Shown: positions 31,704-43,047 of the stretch, piece after piece
How positions within the stretch are numbered: position 1 is the stretch's first letter
How the letters are laid out: each line of letters begins with the position of its first letter
Notes under the pieces: model-generated
Told to the model about the DNA's origin: nothing
Seen by the model: only the letters and a program-made list of their open reading frames with translations
Databases searched by the model: none
Source of the DNA: Pauljensenia sp018375675
Lineage (GTDB): Bacteria > Actinomycetota > Actinomycetes > Actinomycetales > Actinomycetaceae
Direction: 5' to 3'
Assembly: GCA_041432705.1 (NCBI GenBank)
Contig: JAPWAE010000012.1
Location: 1 to 57,828 of the forward strand
DNA: 57,828 bases
Position numbers and translations under genes: made by a program

Positions 31704-34700
31704 GTGTCCACCGACGAACCTCGCCCCCGCATCGAACCCGTCGTCGTCTCCGACGAATTCACGGTCGTCGGCCTCTACCACCCGACCCGTGACCAGGAAC
31801 AGGACTACCAGAGCGAGGCCGCCCTCGAGGACGACCTCATCAAACAGCTGTGCGCCCAAGCCTACGAATACGCGGACATCCACGACCGCGACGGGCTCGA
31901 AGCGAACCTGCGCGTCCAGCTCGAAGCCCTCAACGACTACCGCTTCAGCGACCGGGAATGGAAGGACTTCTACCGTCACTCGATCGTCGACGTTCCTTCC
32001 GCCGCTGGGAATCCCGTCGTCGCCAAAGCCCGCCGCATCCAGGAGGACCACGTGCAGGTCCTCACCCGCGACGACGGCACCACCAAGAACATCAGCCTCA
32101 TCGACAAGACCAACATTCACCGCAACAAGGTGCAGGTGATCCGCCAATACGCCATCGACACGGGCGCGCGCGCCAACCGCTACGACGTCACAATCCTCGT
32201 CAACGGCCTGCCCCTGGTCCACATCGAACTCAAGCGACGCGGCAAAAAACTGCGCGTAGCTTTCGACCAGATCGACCGCTACCAGCGCGATTCTTTCCAC
32301 GCAAGCGCCGGCGACGGACTCTTCGGCTACGTGCAAATCTTCGTCATCTCGAACGGTGCCCGCACCAAGTACTACTCCAACACCGTGCGCCTCCAGCACA
32401 TCACCGAAAACCAGGGCACACGCCGGCAGGTCGCCGCCGCCAACGCGCGATCCTACGAATTCACCATGTGGTGGACCGACGCCGCCAACAATCAGATCCC
32501 CGATCTCACCGACTTTGCCGCCACATTCCTGGCCAAGCGCACGATCCTCGCCATCCTCACGCGCTACTGCGTGCTCAACACCCGCGATGAACTCCTCGTG
32601 ATGCGCCCCTACCAGATCGCCGCGACCGAAGCGATCCTCCAGCGCATCAAGACCTCCAGCATGAACAACCAGACGGGCACCGTCGCCGCCGGCGGATACA
32701 TCTGGCACACCACCGGCTCCGGAAAGACCCTCACGTCCTTCAAGACCGCAAAGCTCGCCGCCGGCATGGAAGGGGTCGACAAGGTCCTCTTTGTCGTCGA
32801 CCGTAAGGACCTCGACCATCAGACCATCCGCGAATATAACGCCTTCGCCGAGGGAACCGTCTCCGCCAACCAATCCACACGCCAGCTCGCCAACCAGATC
32901 AACGACCCGTCCACCCCGATCATCGTCACCACCATCCAAAAGCTCGCGACCTTCGTCAAGAGCCACCGTGGGCACGCCATCTACTCCGGGCACGTCGTCC
33001 TCGTCTTCGATGAATGCCACCGCAGCCAGTTCGGCGACATGCACACCGACATCACGCGAGCCTTCCGCAACTACCACCTCTTCGGCTTTACCGGAACGCC
33101 CATCTTCGCGGAAAATGCCTCCAGTTCCGGCAAAGCAAACCTACGGACGACCGAGCAGGCCTTCGGCGACCAGCTGCACTCCTACACGATCGTCGACGCC
33201 ATCCGGGACAAGACCGTCCTGCCGTTCCGCGTTGACTACCTCAACTCGTTCCGCGTGCGAGACGGCATCGACAACCATGACGTCGAAGGCATCGATACCG
33301 ACAGCGCCTACATGAACCCACAGCGCATCTCGGCCGTGGTCTCCTACATCCTCGAACACTTCGACCAAAAGACGAAGAGGCACGCCTCCTTCCAGTACAA
33401 GGAACGGCGCGTCAACGGTTTCAACTCCCTGTTCGCTACCTCCTCCATCAAGGCCGCCCGCGCCTACTACCAGGAGTTCAAGCGCCAACAGGCCGATCTG
33501 CCGGAGGCGCGCAGGCTCAGCGTCGGAATCATCTACTCATACGCGCCAAATGCCGAGGCACCGGGTACCGGCCTGCTCTCCGAAGAATCCATGGACCCCT
33601 CGGCCCTCTCCCAGGACGACCGCGCCTTCCTCGACGAGGTGATCGCCGACTACAACCAGCAGTTCGGGGCCAGCTTCGGCACCGATGCCTCGGGATTCGA
33701 GGGATACTACACGAGCCTGTCAACAGCTCTCGCTGAACGACGCATCGACCTGGTCATCGTCGTCGACATGTTCCTCACCGGCTTCGACTCCAAGTCCCTC
33801 AACACCCTGTGGGTCGACAAGAACCTGCGCGCCCACGGCCTCATCCAGGCCTTCTCGCGCACGAACCGAATCCTCAACTCGGTTAAGACATACGGAAACA
33901 TCGTCTGCTTCCGCAACCTTGAACAGGCCACCGAAGACGCGATCGCTCTCTTCGGCAACAAAGAGGCGCGCGGCCAGGTCCTCCTGCGCCCATACGGCGA
34001 GTACCTGTCCACCTATCTCGAGACCATCGAGCAGCTTCGCATCGACTTCCCGCTGCCCATCGGATCGATCGCCTCTGAAAAGGAACAGAAGCGCTTCATC
34101 GACCTCATGGGGCAGGTCCTGCGCCTGCGCAACATCCTCACGTCCTTCGACGACTTCGAGGGTGATGACACGATCGCCCCGCGCGAGCTCGAAGACTATA
34201 GGAGCGTCTACCTGGACCTCTATCACGAGGCGCGCGAGCGCTCGAAGGTGGAAAAGGAACCTATCGCAGACGAGCTCGTCTTCGAAATGGAGCTCGTCAA
34301 GCAGGTCGATATCAACGTCGACTACATCCTCATGCTCGTCGAACACCATCGGGGCGAGCGTGGCGATGGCGACGACCGCGAAATCCCCGTCGAAATCACG
34401 CGCGCCCTCGCTGCTTCACCCGCCCTGCGCGGCAAACGCGACCTCATCGAAGAGTTCTACCGCCGAGTGTCCCTCAACGGGGATGTTCCCACAGAGTTCG
34501 AGTCGTTCATCGCCGCCAAGCGCGACAGCGAACTCGACGCAATCATCGAGGCTGAACGCCTCGGCGAGGGCGCGCGGGACTTCGCGTACGACTCCCTGCG
34601 CGAGGGCTACGTCCCCGACGAAGGCACCGGCCTGTCCTCGATCCTTCCCCCGGCCCGCCGCTTCGGTGGCGGTGGCAGCCGCGAAGCCATCCGCACGCGT

Positions 34701-34757
34701 GTCCTCGATGCCCTGCGGACCTGGGTCGAACGATTCTCCGGACTCGGAGGACTGTGA
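31704..34757 (+). CDS. hsdR: Type I R-M endonuclease/translocase HsdR
   Basis: 1017 residues. The N-terminal nuclease has D161 and E175-x-K177 in HIELKRRG. The SF2 motor has Walker A TTGSGKT (336-342), DECH (436-439) and GFTGTPIF. A helical C-terminal region docks to HsdM. GTG 31704 was chosen for GAAAGGA six bases upstream; ATG 31677 in frame lacks a site. It completes the type I complex with HsdM and HsdS but is separated from them by 1.4 kb with two antisense genes and a terminator, so it has its own promoter. Confidence 0.93.
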   Translation: MSTDEPRPRIEPVVVSDEFTVVGLYHPTRDQEQDYQSEAALEDDLIKQLCAQAYEYADIHDRDGLEANLRVQLEALNDYRFSDREWKDFYRHSIVDVPSAAGNPVVAKARRIQEDHVQVLTRDDGTTKNISLIDKTNIHRNKVQVIRQYAIDTGARANRYDVTILVNGLPLVHIELKRRGKKLRVAFDQIDRYQRDSFHASAGDGLFGYVQIFVISNGARTKYYSNTVRLQHITENQGTRRQVAAANARSYEFTMWWTDAANNQIPDLTDFAATFLAKRTILAILTRYCVLNTRDELLVMRPYQIAATEAILQRIKTSSMNNQTGTVAAGGYIWHTTGSGKTLTSFKTAKLAAGMEGVDKVLFVVDRKDLDHQTIREYNAFAEGTVSANQSTRQLANQINDPSTPIIVTTIQKLATFVKSHRGHAIYSGHVVLVFDECHRSQFGDMHTDITRAFRNYHLFGFTGTPIFAENASSSGKANLRTTEQAFGDQLHSYTIVDAIRDKTVLPFRVDYLNSFRVRDGIDNHDVEGIDTDSAYMNPQRISAVVSYILEHFDQKTKRHASFQYKERRVNGFNSLFATSSIKAARAYYQEFKRQQADLPEARRLSVGIIYSYAPNAEAPGTGLLSEESMDPSALSQDDRAFLDEVIADYNQQFGASFGTDASGFEGYYTSLSTALAERRIDLVIVVDMFLTGFDSKSLNTLWVDKNLRAHGLIQAFSRTNRILNSVKTYGNIVCFRNLEQATEDAIALFGNKEARGQVLLRPYGEYLSTYLETIEQLRIDFPLPIGSIASEKEQKRFIDLMGQVLRLRNILTSFDDFEGDDTIAPRELEDYRSVYLDLYHEARERSKVEKEPIADELVFEMELVKQVDINVDYILMLVEHHRGERGDGDDREIPVEITRALAASPALRGKRDLIEEFYRRVSLNGDVPTEFESFIAAKRDSELDAIIEAERLGEGARDFAYDSLREGYVPDEGTGLSSILPPARRFGGGGSREAIRTRVLDALRTWVERFSGLGGL

Positions 34758-34763
34758 CGAAAC

Positions 34764-34796
34764 GGCCCCGGCCTCGTGACGGACGAGGTCGGGGCC
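34764..34796. terminator. Bidirectional terminator built from inverted motifs
   Basis: A 14-bp stem (34764-34777 with 34783-34796, one G-U pair). The left arm holds an exact reverse motif copy and the right arm a one-base variant. It lies between converging hsdR and the next gene. Confidence 0.7.
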
Positions 34797-34852
34797 AGTT
34801 TTCGCTTTTCTGGAGGCAGGGGAATGGTTGAAGCCTCTCCTGAGAAAACGGA

Positions 34853-35404
<552 letters not shown>

Positions 35405-35527
35405 GCCCCCATCGTAACGAAACCCCTCAGGCGCAAGATCCAGCTGCCCGTGGGCCCGTGAACAGGGCCTGGACTTTCATTTCGCGCGGGGTGAAGCCCC
35501 ATCCCCGAAGAGAAAATGACGCAGGAC

Positions 35528-35533
35528 TACAGT
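35528..35533 (+). promoter_or_regulatory. -10 box of leaderless TauE/SafE gene
   Basis: TACAGT lies exactly six bases before ATG 35540; no Shine-Dalgarno is present. Confidence 0.4.
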
Positions 35534-35539
35534 AGAAGC

Positions 35540-36340
35540 ATGGCCAACACCGACTCCCAGCCACTCACCCTGCGCCGCATCCTCCTCGTCGTTGTAACGG
35601 GCGTCGGTGCGGGCTTCCTCTCCGGACTCTTCGGGGTGGGAGGCGGCCTCGTCATCGTGCCCGCCCTCATGGCGGTCCTGGGCATGGATCAGCGCCGCGC
35701 CTCAGCCACGTCGCTTGCCGCCATCATCGTCACCGCCGCCGTCGGCTCGGGAACATACGCCCTGCACGGCGAGGTCTCCTGGGCGGGCGCCGCCCTCCTC
35801 GTCGTCGGCGCGCTTGTGGGCTCACAGGTCGGCGTATGGCTCCTGCGCCGCCTCCCTGCACCCGCACTGCCCTGGATCCTCATCGGCTTCACCGTTTTCG
35901 TCATCGTCTCCCAATACCTGCACGTCCCCACGCGCGAGGGAAGCGTGTCGCTGACCCCGGCCTCATGCACCCTCATGATCCTGGTCGGCCTGTGCGCCGG
36001 CATCCTCTCCGGCCTGGTCGGCGTGGGCGGCGGATCCGTGATTGTGCCCGGCATGGAACTCGCCGTCGGCGCGGGAGACCTGATCGCGCGCGGCACCTCC
36101 CTCCTCGTCATGATCCCCACGGGCATCGCCGGCACCGTCACCAACCTGCGCCACCGCATGGTCGACCTGCGTATCGGCCTCATCGTGGGTGCCAGCGCCG
36201 CGGCCATCGCGCCCGTCGGACGCCTTGCCGCCACACTTGTGTCCCCGGGCGTGGGAGCCGTCCTCTTCAACATCTTCCTGCTCTCCATCATCGCCTCGAC
36301 GATCCTGAAGATGCGCCGGAAAGCACGCGCCCAGGGCTAA
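35540..36340 (+). CDS. TauE/SafE (TSUP) family membrane transporter
   Basis: 266 residues and about eight membrane helices in two similar halves. Each half begins with the glycine-rich signature (GFLSGLFGVGGGLVIVPAL near residue 23; GILSGLVGVGGGSVIVPGM near 158). The family exports sulfite or sulfonate-type anions; the substrate here is unknown. An alternative ATG at 35516 adds eight residues; I prefer 35540 because of the -10 element six bases before it. Confidence 0.8.
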   Translation: MANTDSQPLTLRRILLVVVTGVGAGFLSGLFGVGGGLVIVPALMAVLGMDQRRASATSLAAIIVTAAVGSGTYALHGEVSWAGAALLVVGALVGSQVGVWLLRRLPAPALPWILIGFTVFVIVSQYLHVPTREGSVSLTPASCTLMILVGLCAGILSGLVGVGGGSVIVPGMELAVGAGDLIARGTSLLVMIPTGIAGTVTNLRHRMVDLRIGLIVGASAAAIAPVGRLAATLVSPGVGAVLFNIFLLSIIASTILKMRRKARAQG

Positions 36341-36523
36341 ACGATTCCGTGCGGAATGTGGGGAGCCTCCAGCCGGGCTAAGTGTCGTGCTCATGGAGTC
36401 GGAGGGAATAACGTGCGGAATTTGGCGGGGATCGGCGTATTTGGTTCAGGGAGGGGAGATACTGGCACGCGCTACCAGAATGACGGCCTCTAAAATCCCC
36501 TCATTCTCAGTCTCGAACGGTTT

Positions 36524-36552
36524 TTGGAGATTAGCCGGGCATCGCTTATGAT
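36524..36552 (+). promoter_or_regulatory. Promoter of WXG100-calpain operon
   Basis: TTGGAG (36524-36529), 17-base spacer, TATGAT (36547-36552). The leader would be about 26 bases. I see nothing else in 36341-36523. Confidence 0.6.
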
Positions 36553-36584
36553 GATCCGTTACCTCAGACATCAAGGAGGATGCA

Positions 36585-36881
36585 ATGAGCGACTACGCAA
36601 TGAATCCAGACGACCTGAAAAATGCTGCCACCGCCCTGATTGGGGTTCGCGACAATATGTCGAAGGTGGAACTCGACGAATGTCGCGGTTCCGTCGACAC
36701 CGGCAGTGATATGGTGAGCGCCGCCCTGTCGGAATTTGCCCGCACGTACACATCACGTCTGCGTGCGACCGTCGACTGGCTGAGCCTTATTACGCTCGCG
36801 GTTGAAGTGACGGCGCGGAGCGCGGAAGACGCAGAAGACGTGAACGCAAACATTTTCGGCGAGATCCGAGCGAAGCTCTGA
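36585..36881 (+). CDS. WXG100-like small helical protein, partner of calpain effector
   Basis: 98 residues, all helical, with the size and amphipathic pattern of Esx/WXG100 proteins: helix 1 at about 6-30, a turn, helix 2 at about 40-90. The canonical W-x-G turn is absent; the turn is CRGSVDTGSD. Strong AAGGAGGA before ATG. The stop is 16 bases before the calpain gene, so the two are an operon. Likely it pairs with the N-terminal helical domain of the next protein for type VII export. The assignment rests on size, fold pattern and context. Confidence 0.6.
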   Translation: MSDYAMNPDDLKNAATALIGVRDNMSKVELDECRGSVDTGSDMVSAALSEFARTYTSRLRATVDWLSLITLAVEVTARSAEDAEDVNANIFGEIRAKL

Positions 36882-36897
36882 GGGGAAGGAGGACGCC

Positions 36898-38214
36898 ATG
36901 CTGAGCGATTTTCGTACGAAGTTCCCGAGAGTTCCTGGCGACGTAGCGGCCCTCGAGAGGTGCTACGACGAGCTGACAAAGCGCGCCAAAGACATCGGCA
37001 TGCGCAGGCCTGCTCTTACGTCGGCGATTGGGCTGGCCTCGGGATGGACAGGGAAAGCACGCGACGCCTTCGATACGAGCTGTCAACAGGAATACAACGA
37101 GCTCACAATATGGGAGAGCGGCACAGAGGAAGCAGCAGCCTCACTCTCGCGCTACACGAAGGTTCTCGAAGCAGAGCTGAGGATCATCAACGAGGTACGT
37201 GCGCAGGCAGGTGAACTCTGGGCCAAATATTGCGCGCTCCCAGACGACGCTCGCGAAGCGGAGGACGCTGATTATGCGTCCGCCGTCGCATTCCTGACGT
37301 TCCTTTACGACAAAGCGCGTGACGGCATCGAGGAGCAGGCCGCGGTCACTGCCGCGGAACTACGCGCAGCCCTGTACTTTACGCCCGAAGATATTGAAAA
37401 ACACAGCGATGGTACCGAGACCGACCTCGGCGATACTCGTACGCTCACGAAGGAGGAGATTGACGCAATCGTTGCGTCCCTCAGCGATTCCGAAAACTCC
37501 CTCATCGAGTTGCAACAGGGGCGCATCGGAGACTGCCACCTCCTTGCTTCCCTCGAGGCCTACGATCGCACTCCGGAGGGGCGTGCATACCTGGCCAGCC
37601 TCATCACCGAACACAAGGACGCCAATGGAGTCGTGGACGGTTTCCTCGTGCGTTTCCCGGGGCTCAACGACGGCGAACCAATCCTGGTGAAGGAAGTGCT
37701 AGCGCGTGGAAACAAGCACAAAGGAGGTGGCATCGACGTCGCTGCCGTCTTCGAAATGGCATTCGTGAAGGCACACTCTGGAGGAACAAAGTCAGCGTTC
37801 CCGCACGGTGGCGTCTCGGGTAGATTCGCGACAAATACGATGGAAAAGATCAGCGGCCAGCCATCTTCTTTCCACCATGACTTCTTCTGGGGAAAGAAAG
37901 ACGCGGAGCAAGCCGCGATTGACGCTGTCCGGAACGGCAAGCCTGTCGTTGCTGAGGCTTTGCCCGACTGGGCAACACCGAACAATGAAATTACCGTCAC
38001 CATCGATGGGCAGTCGACAACGATCAAATTGGCCGACCAACACGTCTACACGGTTGTGGGAGCCGATGAGAACGGGGTGACGCTCGCGAACCCGTGGGGG
38101 GAAAACAGCACCCCTAGCGGTCCTGCTGCCGGCGCGGTGTTCACGATGTCATGGAAGGACTTTCACGCTCAATTTGGTGACGTCTCAGTCGGGGCAACCC
38201 CCTGGAAGAAGTGA
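36898..38214 (+). CDS. WXG-domain calpain-like cysteine protease, candidate type VII effector
   Basis: 438 residues. The N-terminal helical domain (1-160) contains W50-T-G52 in SGWTGKARDAF, the WXG turn of ESX substrates. The C-terminal half is a calpain (C2) protease core: C213 in QGRIGDCHLLASLEA, H382 in DQHVYTVVGAD and N398 in LANPWGE form the triad, with calpain spacing. The usual aromatic after the catalytic Cys is His. No signal peptide. AAGGAGG precedes ATG. No immunity-like gene is next to it; a terminator and fumC follow. A secreted protease toxin or host-directed effector is the best reading; an intracellular role is possible. Confidence 0.78.
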   Translation: MLSDFRTKFPRVPGDVAALERCYDELTKRAKDIGMRRPALTSAIGLASGWTGKARDAFDTSCQQEYNELTIWESGTEEAAASLSRYTKVLEAELRIINEVRAQAGELWAKYCALPDDAREAEDADYASAVAFLTFLYDKARDGIEEQAAVTAAELRAALYFTPEDIEKHSDGTETDLGDTRTLTKEEIDAIVASLSDSENSLIELQQGRIGDCHLLASLEAYDRTPEGRAYLASLITEHKDANGVVDGFLVRFPGLNDGEPILVKEVLARGNKHKGGGIDVAAVFEMAFVKAHSGGTKSAFPHGGVSGRFATNTMEKISGQPSSFHHDFFWGKKDAEQAAIDAVRNGKPVVAEALPDWATPNNEITVTIDGQSTTIKLADQHVYTVVGADENGVTLANPWGENSTPSGPAAGAVFTMSWKDFHAQFGDVSVGATPWKK

Positions 38215-38240
38215 GCGCGGCGCACCTGACAGCGTGACAT

Positions 38241-38272
38241 GGCCCCGGCCTCGTGGAAACGAGACCGGGGCC
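38241..38272. terminator. Bidirectional terminator built from inverted motifs
   Basis: A 14-bp stem (38241-38254 with 38259-38272, one G-U-type change), GGAA tetraloop. It contains one exact motif copy and one variant. Confidence 0.75.
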
Positions 38273-38304
38273 GTGCTCTCAGCTGCTAGCGCGCCTGAAG
38301 CAGA

Positions 38305-39714
<1,410 letters not shown>

Positions 39715-39791
39715 AGGTGGCTCCTTCGCGTAGGGCTTACGTACCCCTCTAGGATAGCGCCACCCGCGCGTTGAGGCGTGGGGCACTCGTC

Positions 39792-41126
39792 CTAGTCGCG
39801 CGCGCGGACCTCGAGATCAGCGCGGTGTAGCAGCCACCAGGCGCAGGCACACGACAGGGCGACGAGCGAGAGCGCCAGCAGGAAGGGAGACAGAGGCATC
39901 CATCCGTACAGGGCCGTGGCGCTCACGGGCGCAACGATCCACGTGATCGCGCCGGTCGCGTTGATGACGCCGGCGATGCCGCCCTGCTCGCGCGCGCTCA
40001 CCGCCAGAGACGCGCCCGCCGAGTAGCCGGGGGAGGCCATGCCCGAGGCGACGCCCATCGCGAACGTTGAGGCGGCCAGCGCCCACAGCGACGGCGCGAT
40101 CGTCAGGCATGTGAGAGCCACGAGGGCGAGCGTCATGCCCGCGCGCAGCAGCGTGCGCGGACTCCACCCCAGGCGGGGCACGACGATCAGCTGCATGAGC
40201 ATGGCTCCGGCGGCGTTGGCCAGCAGCATGAGGGCAGTGACGGAAACGGCGGGCGCCGGCTGAAGTCCGCCGCGGTCCTGGACGAGGAAACCCATCGTGA
40301 TCTGAACGACGCCGTTCGCGAAGTAGATGCCGAACACCGAGGCGATCCACGGGGCGATGCGCCGGTCGGTCCACCGCACGCGCGGCGGCAGTTCAGCGGT
40401 GGCCGTAGTCCCGCTCGCGTTATCGTTCGCCGCTTCGGTCGACGAGGCCGGGGCAGCCTGCCCGGGTCGCGTGTCCTTGGCCGTCAGGCGGGGCAGGCGC
40501 CTCCTCGGGCGCGTGGAGGCTCCGTCGCGGGGCAGCCAGATGAGGGCGATGGCCAGGGCGATGAGGACAAAGACCGGGGTAGCGTGTACGGGGCCGAAAA
40601 TCCACCAGGCACCCAGCGCCGACGAGACGAGGGAGCCGACCATGACGGACAAGTTGATCGCGCCGGAGAACGCGGACGTGCCGCGCACCCGCGAAGCCTC
40701 GTCGGGGGTCACCTCGGCGACGAGGGCCTGGCCCGTCGGCGGAATCGCCGCGACGGCCGCGCCGAAGAAGGGACCGCGCGCAGCCATGATGGCCCCCGCC
40801 GCGAGGAAAGCACCGATGTAACCGGCAGCCCGCGCCCACACGGCCGCCGAAAAGAGTGTGCCCGCCGTGAGCGCTAAGAACAGTGCCAGCAGGATGACGC
40901 GCCTGCGTCCCCAGGCGATCGAACGGCGCCCCCAGAACTGGCTGAGCGCCGTCACCGCGGCGGCCGCCAAGGAAACAGCCGCTCCCACGATCCACTCGGG
41001 CAGGTTCAGGGCACGCGACAGGGGAGCGATCGACACGTTGAGCATGTTCTGCGCCGTGTACGTAAACAGCGCGATCGCCACGAGCGCGCGCAGCGTCGGA
41101 TTCGTCAGCAAAGGTGATGAGGGCAC
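39792..41126 (-). CDS. MFS transporter (drug-exporter-like)
   Basis: 444 residues, about 12 membrane helices, with a hydrophilic central loop (about residues 195-245) that carries one copy of the ACGAGGCCGGGG motif. Helix 2-3 loop GRRSIAWGRRRVIL is the MFS motif A region. Substrate unknown; resembles multidrug exporters. The start is GTG 41126 with TAGGAT five bases upstream and no Shine-Dalgarno, so probably leaderless. Confidence 0.8.
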   Translation of the reverse strand: MPSSPLLTNPTLRALVAIALFTYTAQNMLNVSIAPLSRALNLPEWIVGAAVSLAAAAVTALSQFWGRRSIAWGRRRVILLALFLALTAGTLFSAAVWARAAGYIGAFLAAGAIMAARGPFFGAAVAAIPPTGQALVAEVTPDEASRVRGTSAFSGAINLSVMVGSLVSSALGAWWIFGPVHATPVFVLIALAIALIWLPRDGASTRPRRRLPRLTAKDTRPGQAAPASSTEAANDNASGTTATAELPPRVRWTDRRIAPWIASVFGIYFANGVVQITMGFLVQDRGGLQPAPAVSVTALMLLANAAGAMLMQLIVVPRLGWSPRTLLRAGMTLALVALTCLTIAPSLWALAASTFAMGVASGMASPGYSAGASLAVSAREQGGIAGVINATGAITWIVAPVSATALYGWMPLSPFLLALSLVALSCACAWWLLHRADLEVRARD

Positions 41127-41131
41127 AATGC

Positions 41132-41137
41132 ATCCTA
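41132..41137 (-). promoter_or_regulatory. -10 box of leaderless MFS gene
   Basis: Reads TAGGAT on the minus strand, five bases before GTG 41126. Confidence 0.45.
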
Positions 41138-41142
41138 CGACG

Positions 41143-41169
41143 AAGGCCCCGCGCGATGCGCGGGGCCTT
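41143..41169 (-). terminator. Terminator of osmC-thyA-folA operon
   Basis: A perfect 12-bp stem (41143-41154 with 41158-41169), 3-nt loop, located after the folA stop and before the MFS promoter. Confidence 0.75.
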
Positions 41170-41201
41170 GCCGGACAGATGTCATAACGGGGGAGCGGTG
41201 C

Positions 41202-41735
41202 TTAGCGCTGCACCCAGGTGCTCACCTTCCAGCGAGCATCGCCGGAACGCTCACGCCACTCGGCGTCGCTGCGCTCCACATCCTGGCGCCACAGCGCCGG
41301 ATCCAGCGGCGGTGCGTACACGAAGGTCGAACCCTCGGGAGCGCTCGCGGCCACGTCCAGCTCCAGGTCGGTCACCACGGCCTCGTCCAGGAGGGGAAGG
41401 GTCTCCGCGTACAGCTGAGCCCCACCCGTGATCCAGATGTAGGGGGCGTCCGTGCGCGCCGTCTCCTCGCGTGCGATCTGAAGCGCCTCATCGACGGAGG
41501 AGACAACGAGAGCGCCCTCGGCCTCGTACCCGGGCCTGCGGGTGATGACGATGTTCGTGCGTCCCGGGAGGGCGCGCCCGAGAGCCTCCCACGAGCGGCG
41601 GCCCATGATGATCGGGCAGCCCATCGTGGACTCCTTGAAGTGCCGGAAATCAGCGGGAACATGCCAGGACATGGCCGTGCCAGTCCCGATGATCCCGTTG
41701 CAATCCTGCGCCCAAATCGCTCCCAGCTTCGTCAT
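41202..41735 (-). CDS. folA: Dihydrofolate reductase
   Basis: 177 residues with the full DHFR pattern: GAIWAQDCNGIIGTGTAMSWHVPADFRHFK, GRRSWEALGRALPGRTNIVITRR and ITGGAQLYAETLPLLDEAVVT. It reduces dihydrofolate with NADPH and recycles the product of the adjacent thymidylate synthase. It overlaps the thyA stop by ATGA, so the two are translated together. Confidence 0.95.
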   Translation of the reverse strand: MTKLGAIWAQDCNGIIGTGTAMSWHVPADFRHFKESTMGCPIIMGRRSWEALGRALPGRTNIVITRRPGYEAEGALVVSSVDEALQIAREETARTDAPYIWITGGAQLYAETLPLLDEAVVTDLELDVAASAPEGSTFVYAPPLDPALWRQDVERSDAEWRERSGDARWKVSTWVQR

Positions 41736-42535
41736 ACCGCGACCGGAGCCTTGATCGTGGGGTGATGCTGGTAGTCCGTCACCGAAATGTCATCGAAGGA
41801 GTACTCGAACATCGAGGGAGCCTTCGCGAGCTCCAGGCGCGGGAACGGGTACGGCTCGCGGCTCAGCTGCTCGGTCACCTGCTCCGTGTGGTTGGAGTAG
41901 ATGTGGCAGTCCCCGCCCGTCCAAATGAAGTCGCCGACTTCCAGGCCCGCCTGCTGGGCGAACATGTGGGTGAGCAGCGAGTAGGACGCGATGTTGAAGG
42001 GAACACCCAGGAACATGTCCGCGCTGCGCTGGTAGAGCTGCAGCGACAGACGGCCGTCAGCCACGTACAGCTGGAAGAACGCGTGGCAGGGCTCGAGCGC
42101 CATCTGCGGCAGGTCGCCGACGTTCCACGCGGAGACCACCATGCGGCGCGAATCCGGGTTCGTCTTCAGCGTCTCGAGGACCTGGGAGATCTGGTCGATA
42201 TGGCGGCCGTCCCCGGCGTTCCACGAACGCCACTGGACGCCGTACACCGGGCCCAGCTCGCCGTCCTCGTCCGCCCACTCGTTCCAGATGCGGATCCCGT
42301 TGTCCTGGAGCCAGGACACGTTCGACGAACCCGACAGGAACCACAGGAGTTCGCCGACCACCGACTTGAGGTGTACGCGCTTCGTCGTGATCAGCGGGAA
42401 GCCCTTGGACAGGTCGTAGCGCAGCTGCGCCCCAAACAGGGAACGCGTGCCCGTGCCGGTGCGGTCACCCTTGGGGGTGCCCTCACGCATAATGCGCGCC
42501 AGCAGGTCCTCGTACTGGCGGTCGACGGCGGTCAC
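41732..42535 (-). CDS. thyA: Thymidylate synthase (ThyA)
   Basis: 267 residues, close to the E. coli length. Catalytic C150 in ALEPCHAFFQ, DSRRMVVSAWN phosphate-binding arginines and the DVHIYxNH-like GGDCHIYSNH are present. Makes dTMP from dUMP, consuming methylene-tetrahydrofolate. GTG 42535 lies one base after the OsmC stop; a much longer upstream frame only shadows the OsmC gene. Operon order osmC-like, thyA, folA. Confidence 0.95.
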   Translation of the reverse strand: MTAVDRQYEDLLARIMREGTPKGDRTGTGTRSLFGAQLRYDLSKGFPLITTKRVHLKSVVGELLWFLSGSSNVSWLQDNGIRIWNEWADEDGELGPVYGVQWRSWNAGDGRHIDQISQVLETLKTNPDSRRMVVSAWNVGDLPQMALEPCHAFFQLYVADGRLSLQLYQRSADMFLGVPFNIASYSLLTHMFAQQAGLEVGDFIWTGGDCHIYSNHTEQVTEQLSREPYPFPRLELAKAPSMFEYSFDDISVTDYQHHPTIKAPVAV

Positions 42536-42536
42536 G

Positions 42537-42962
42537 TCAGTTGATCCGCTCGTTCGTCCACGTGTGCGAGGCCGGCAGAGCCTGGTCGACGACCGAGTGC
42601 TCGATCGTGCAGTTGCGCTTGATTGCGGCATCGGCGCGACGCTTGAGATCCTCGATCTCCTCGTCGGACAGGGCAGACATGTCCTGGACCAGCTCGACGT
42701 CCACGTGCGTGAAACGATCATTCTGCTGGTCGTAGTCGCCGGAGACGCCGACGAACTGCTCGAAATCGTCGCCCAGGCGAGCCGCCATGCGGGCATCCGA
42801 GCTCATCGCGTTGCAGCCCGCGATCGCGAGCTTGAGCAGATCACCGGGGGAGAAGAGGCCGGGGCCATGACCGATGCGGATCTCGGCGCCGTCCTGGTTG
42901 CGGGCGACGTACTGACGCACGCCCGTACGCTGCATGTACAGAGACTTAGGGGTATCACTCAT
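42537..42962 (-). CDS. OsmC/Ohr-family peroxidase-like protein
   Basis: 141 residues. The two reactive cysteines of the family are present: C50 in IAGCNAMSSDARM and C118 in KRNCTIEHSV. Such proteins reduce organic hydroperoxides. ATG 42962 starts MSDTPKSLYMQRTG; upstream frame is shadow. It is the first gene of the thyA-folA operon. Confidence 0.85.
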   Translation of the reverse strand: MSDTPKSLYMQRTGVRQYVARNQDGAEIRIGHGPGLFSPGDLLKLAIAGCNAMSSDARMAARLGDDFEQFVGVSGDYDQQNDRFTHVDVELVQDMSALSDEEIEDLKRRADAAIKRNCTIEHSVVDQALPASHTWTNERIN

Positions 42963-42987
42963 GGCACCTATTGTGGCGCGAAAAGAC

Positions 42988-43022
42988 CCCGCCCGCCCGA
43001 AATGCAACGCCGGGCGGGCGGG
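42988..43022 (-). terminator. Terminator of DUF2505 gene
   Basis: A perfect 12-bp GC stem (42988-42999 with 43011-43022), 11-nt loop, and an A run on the plus strand (T run in the minus-strand transcript) beyond it. Confidence 0.7.
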
Positions 43023-43047
43023 TTTCCTCGCAGAGCGTAGCGAAGGT

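Noticed and set aside
42536..42796. N-terminal extension of ThyA
   Set aside because: The 87 extra codons shadow the OsmC-like gene; ThyA homology begins at GTG 42535.
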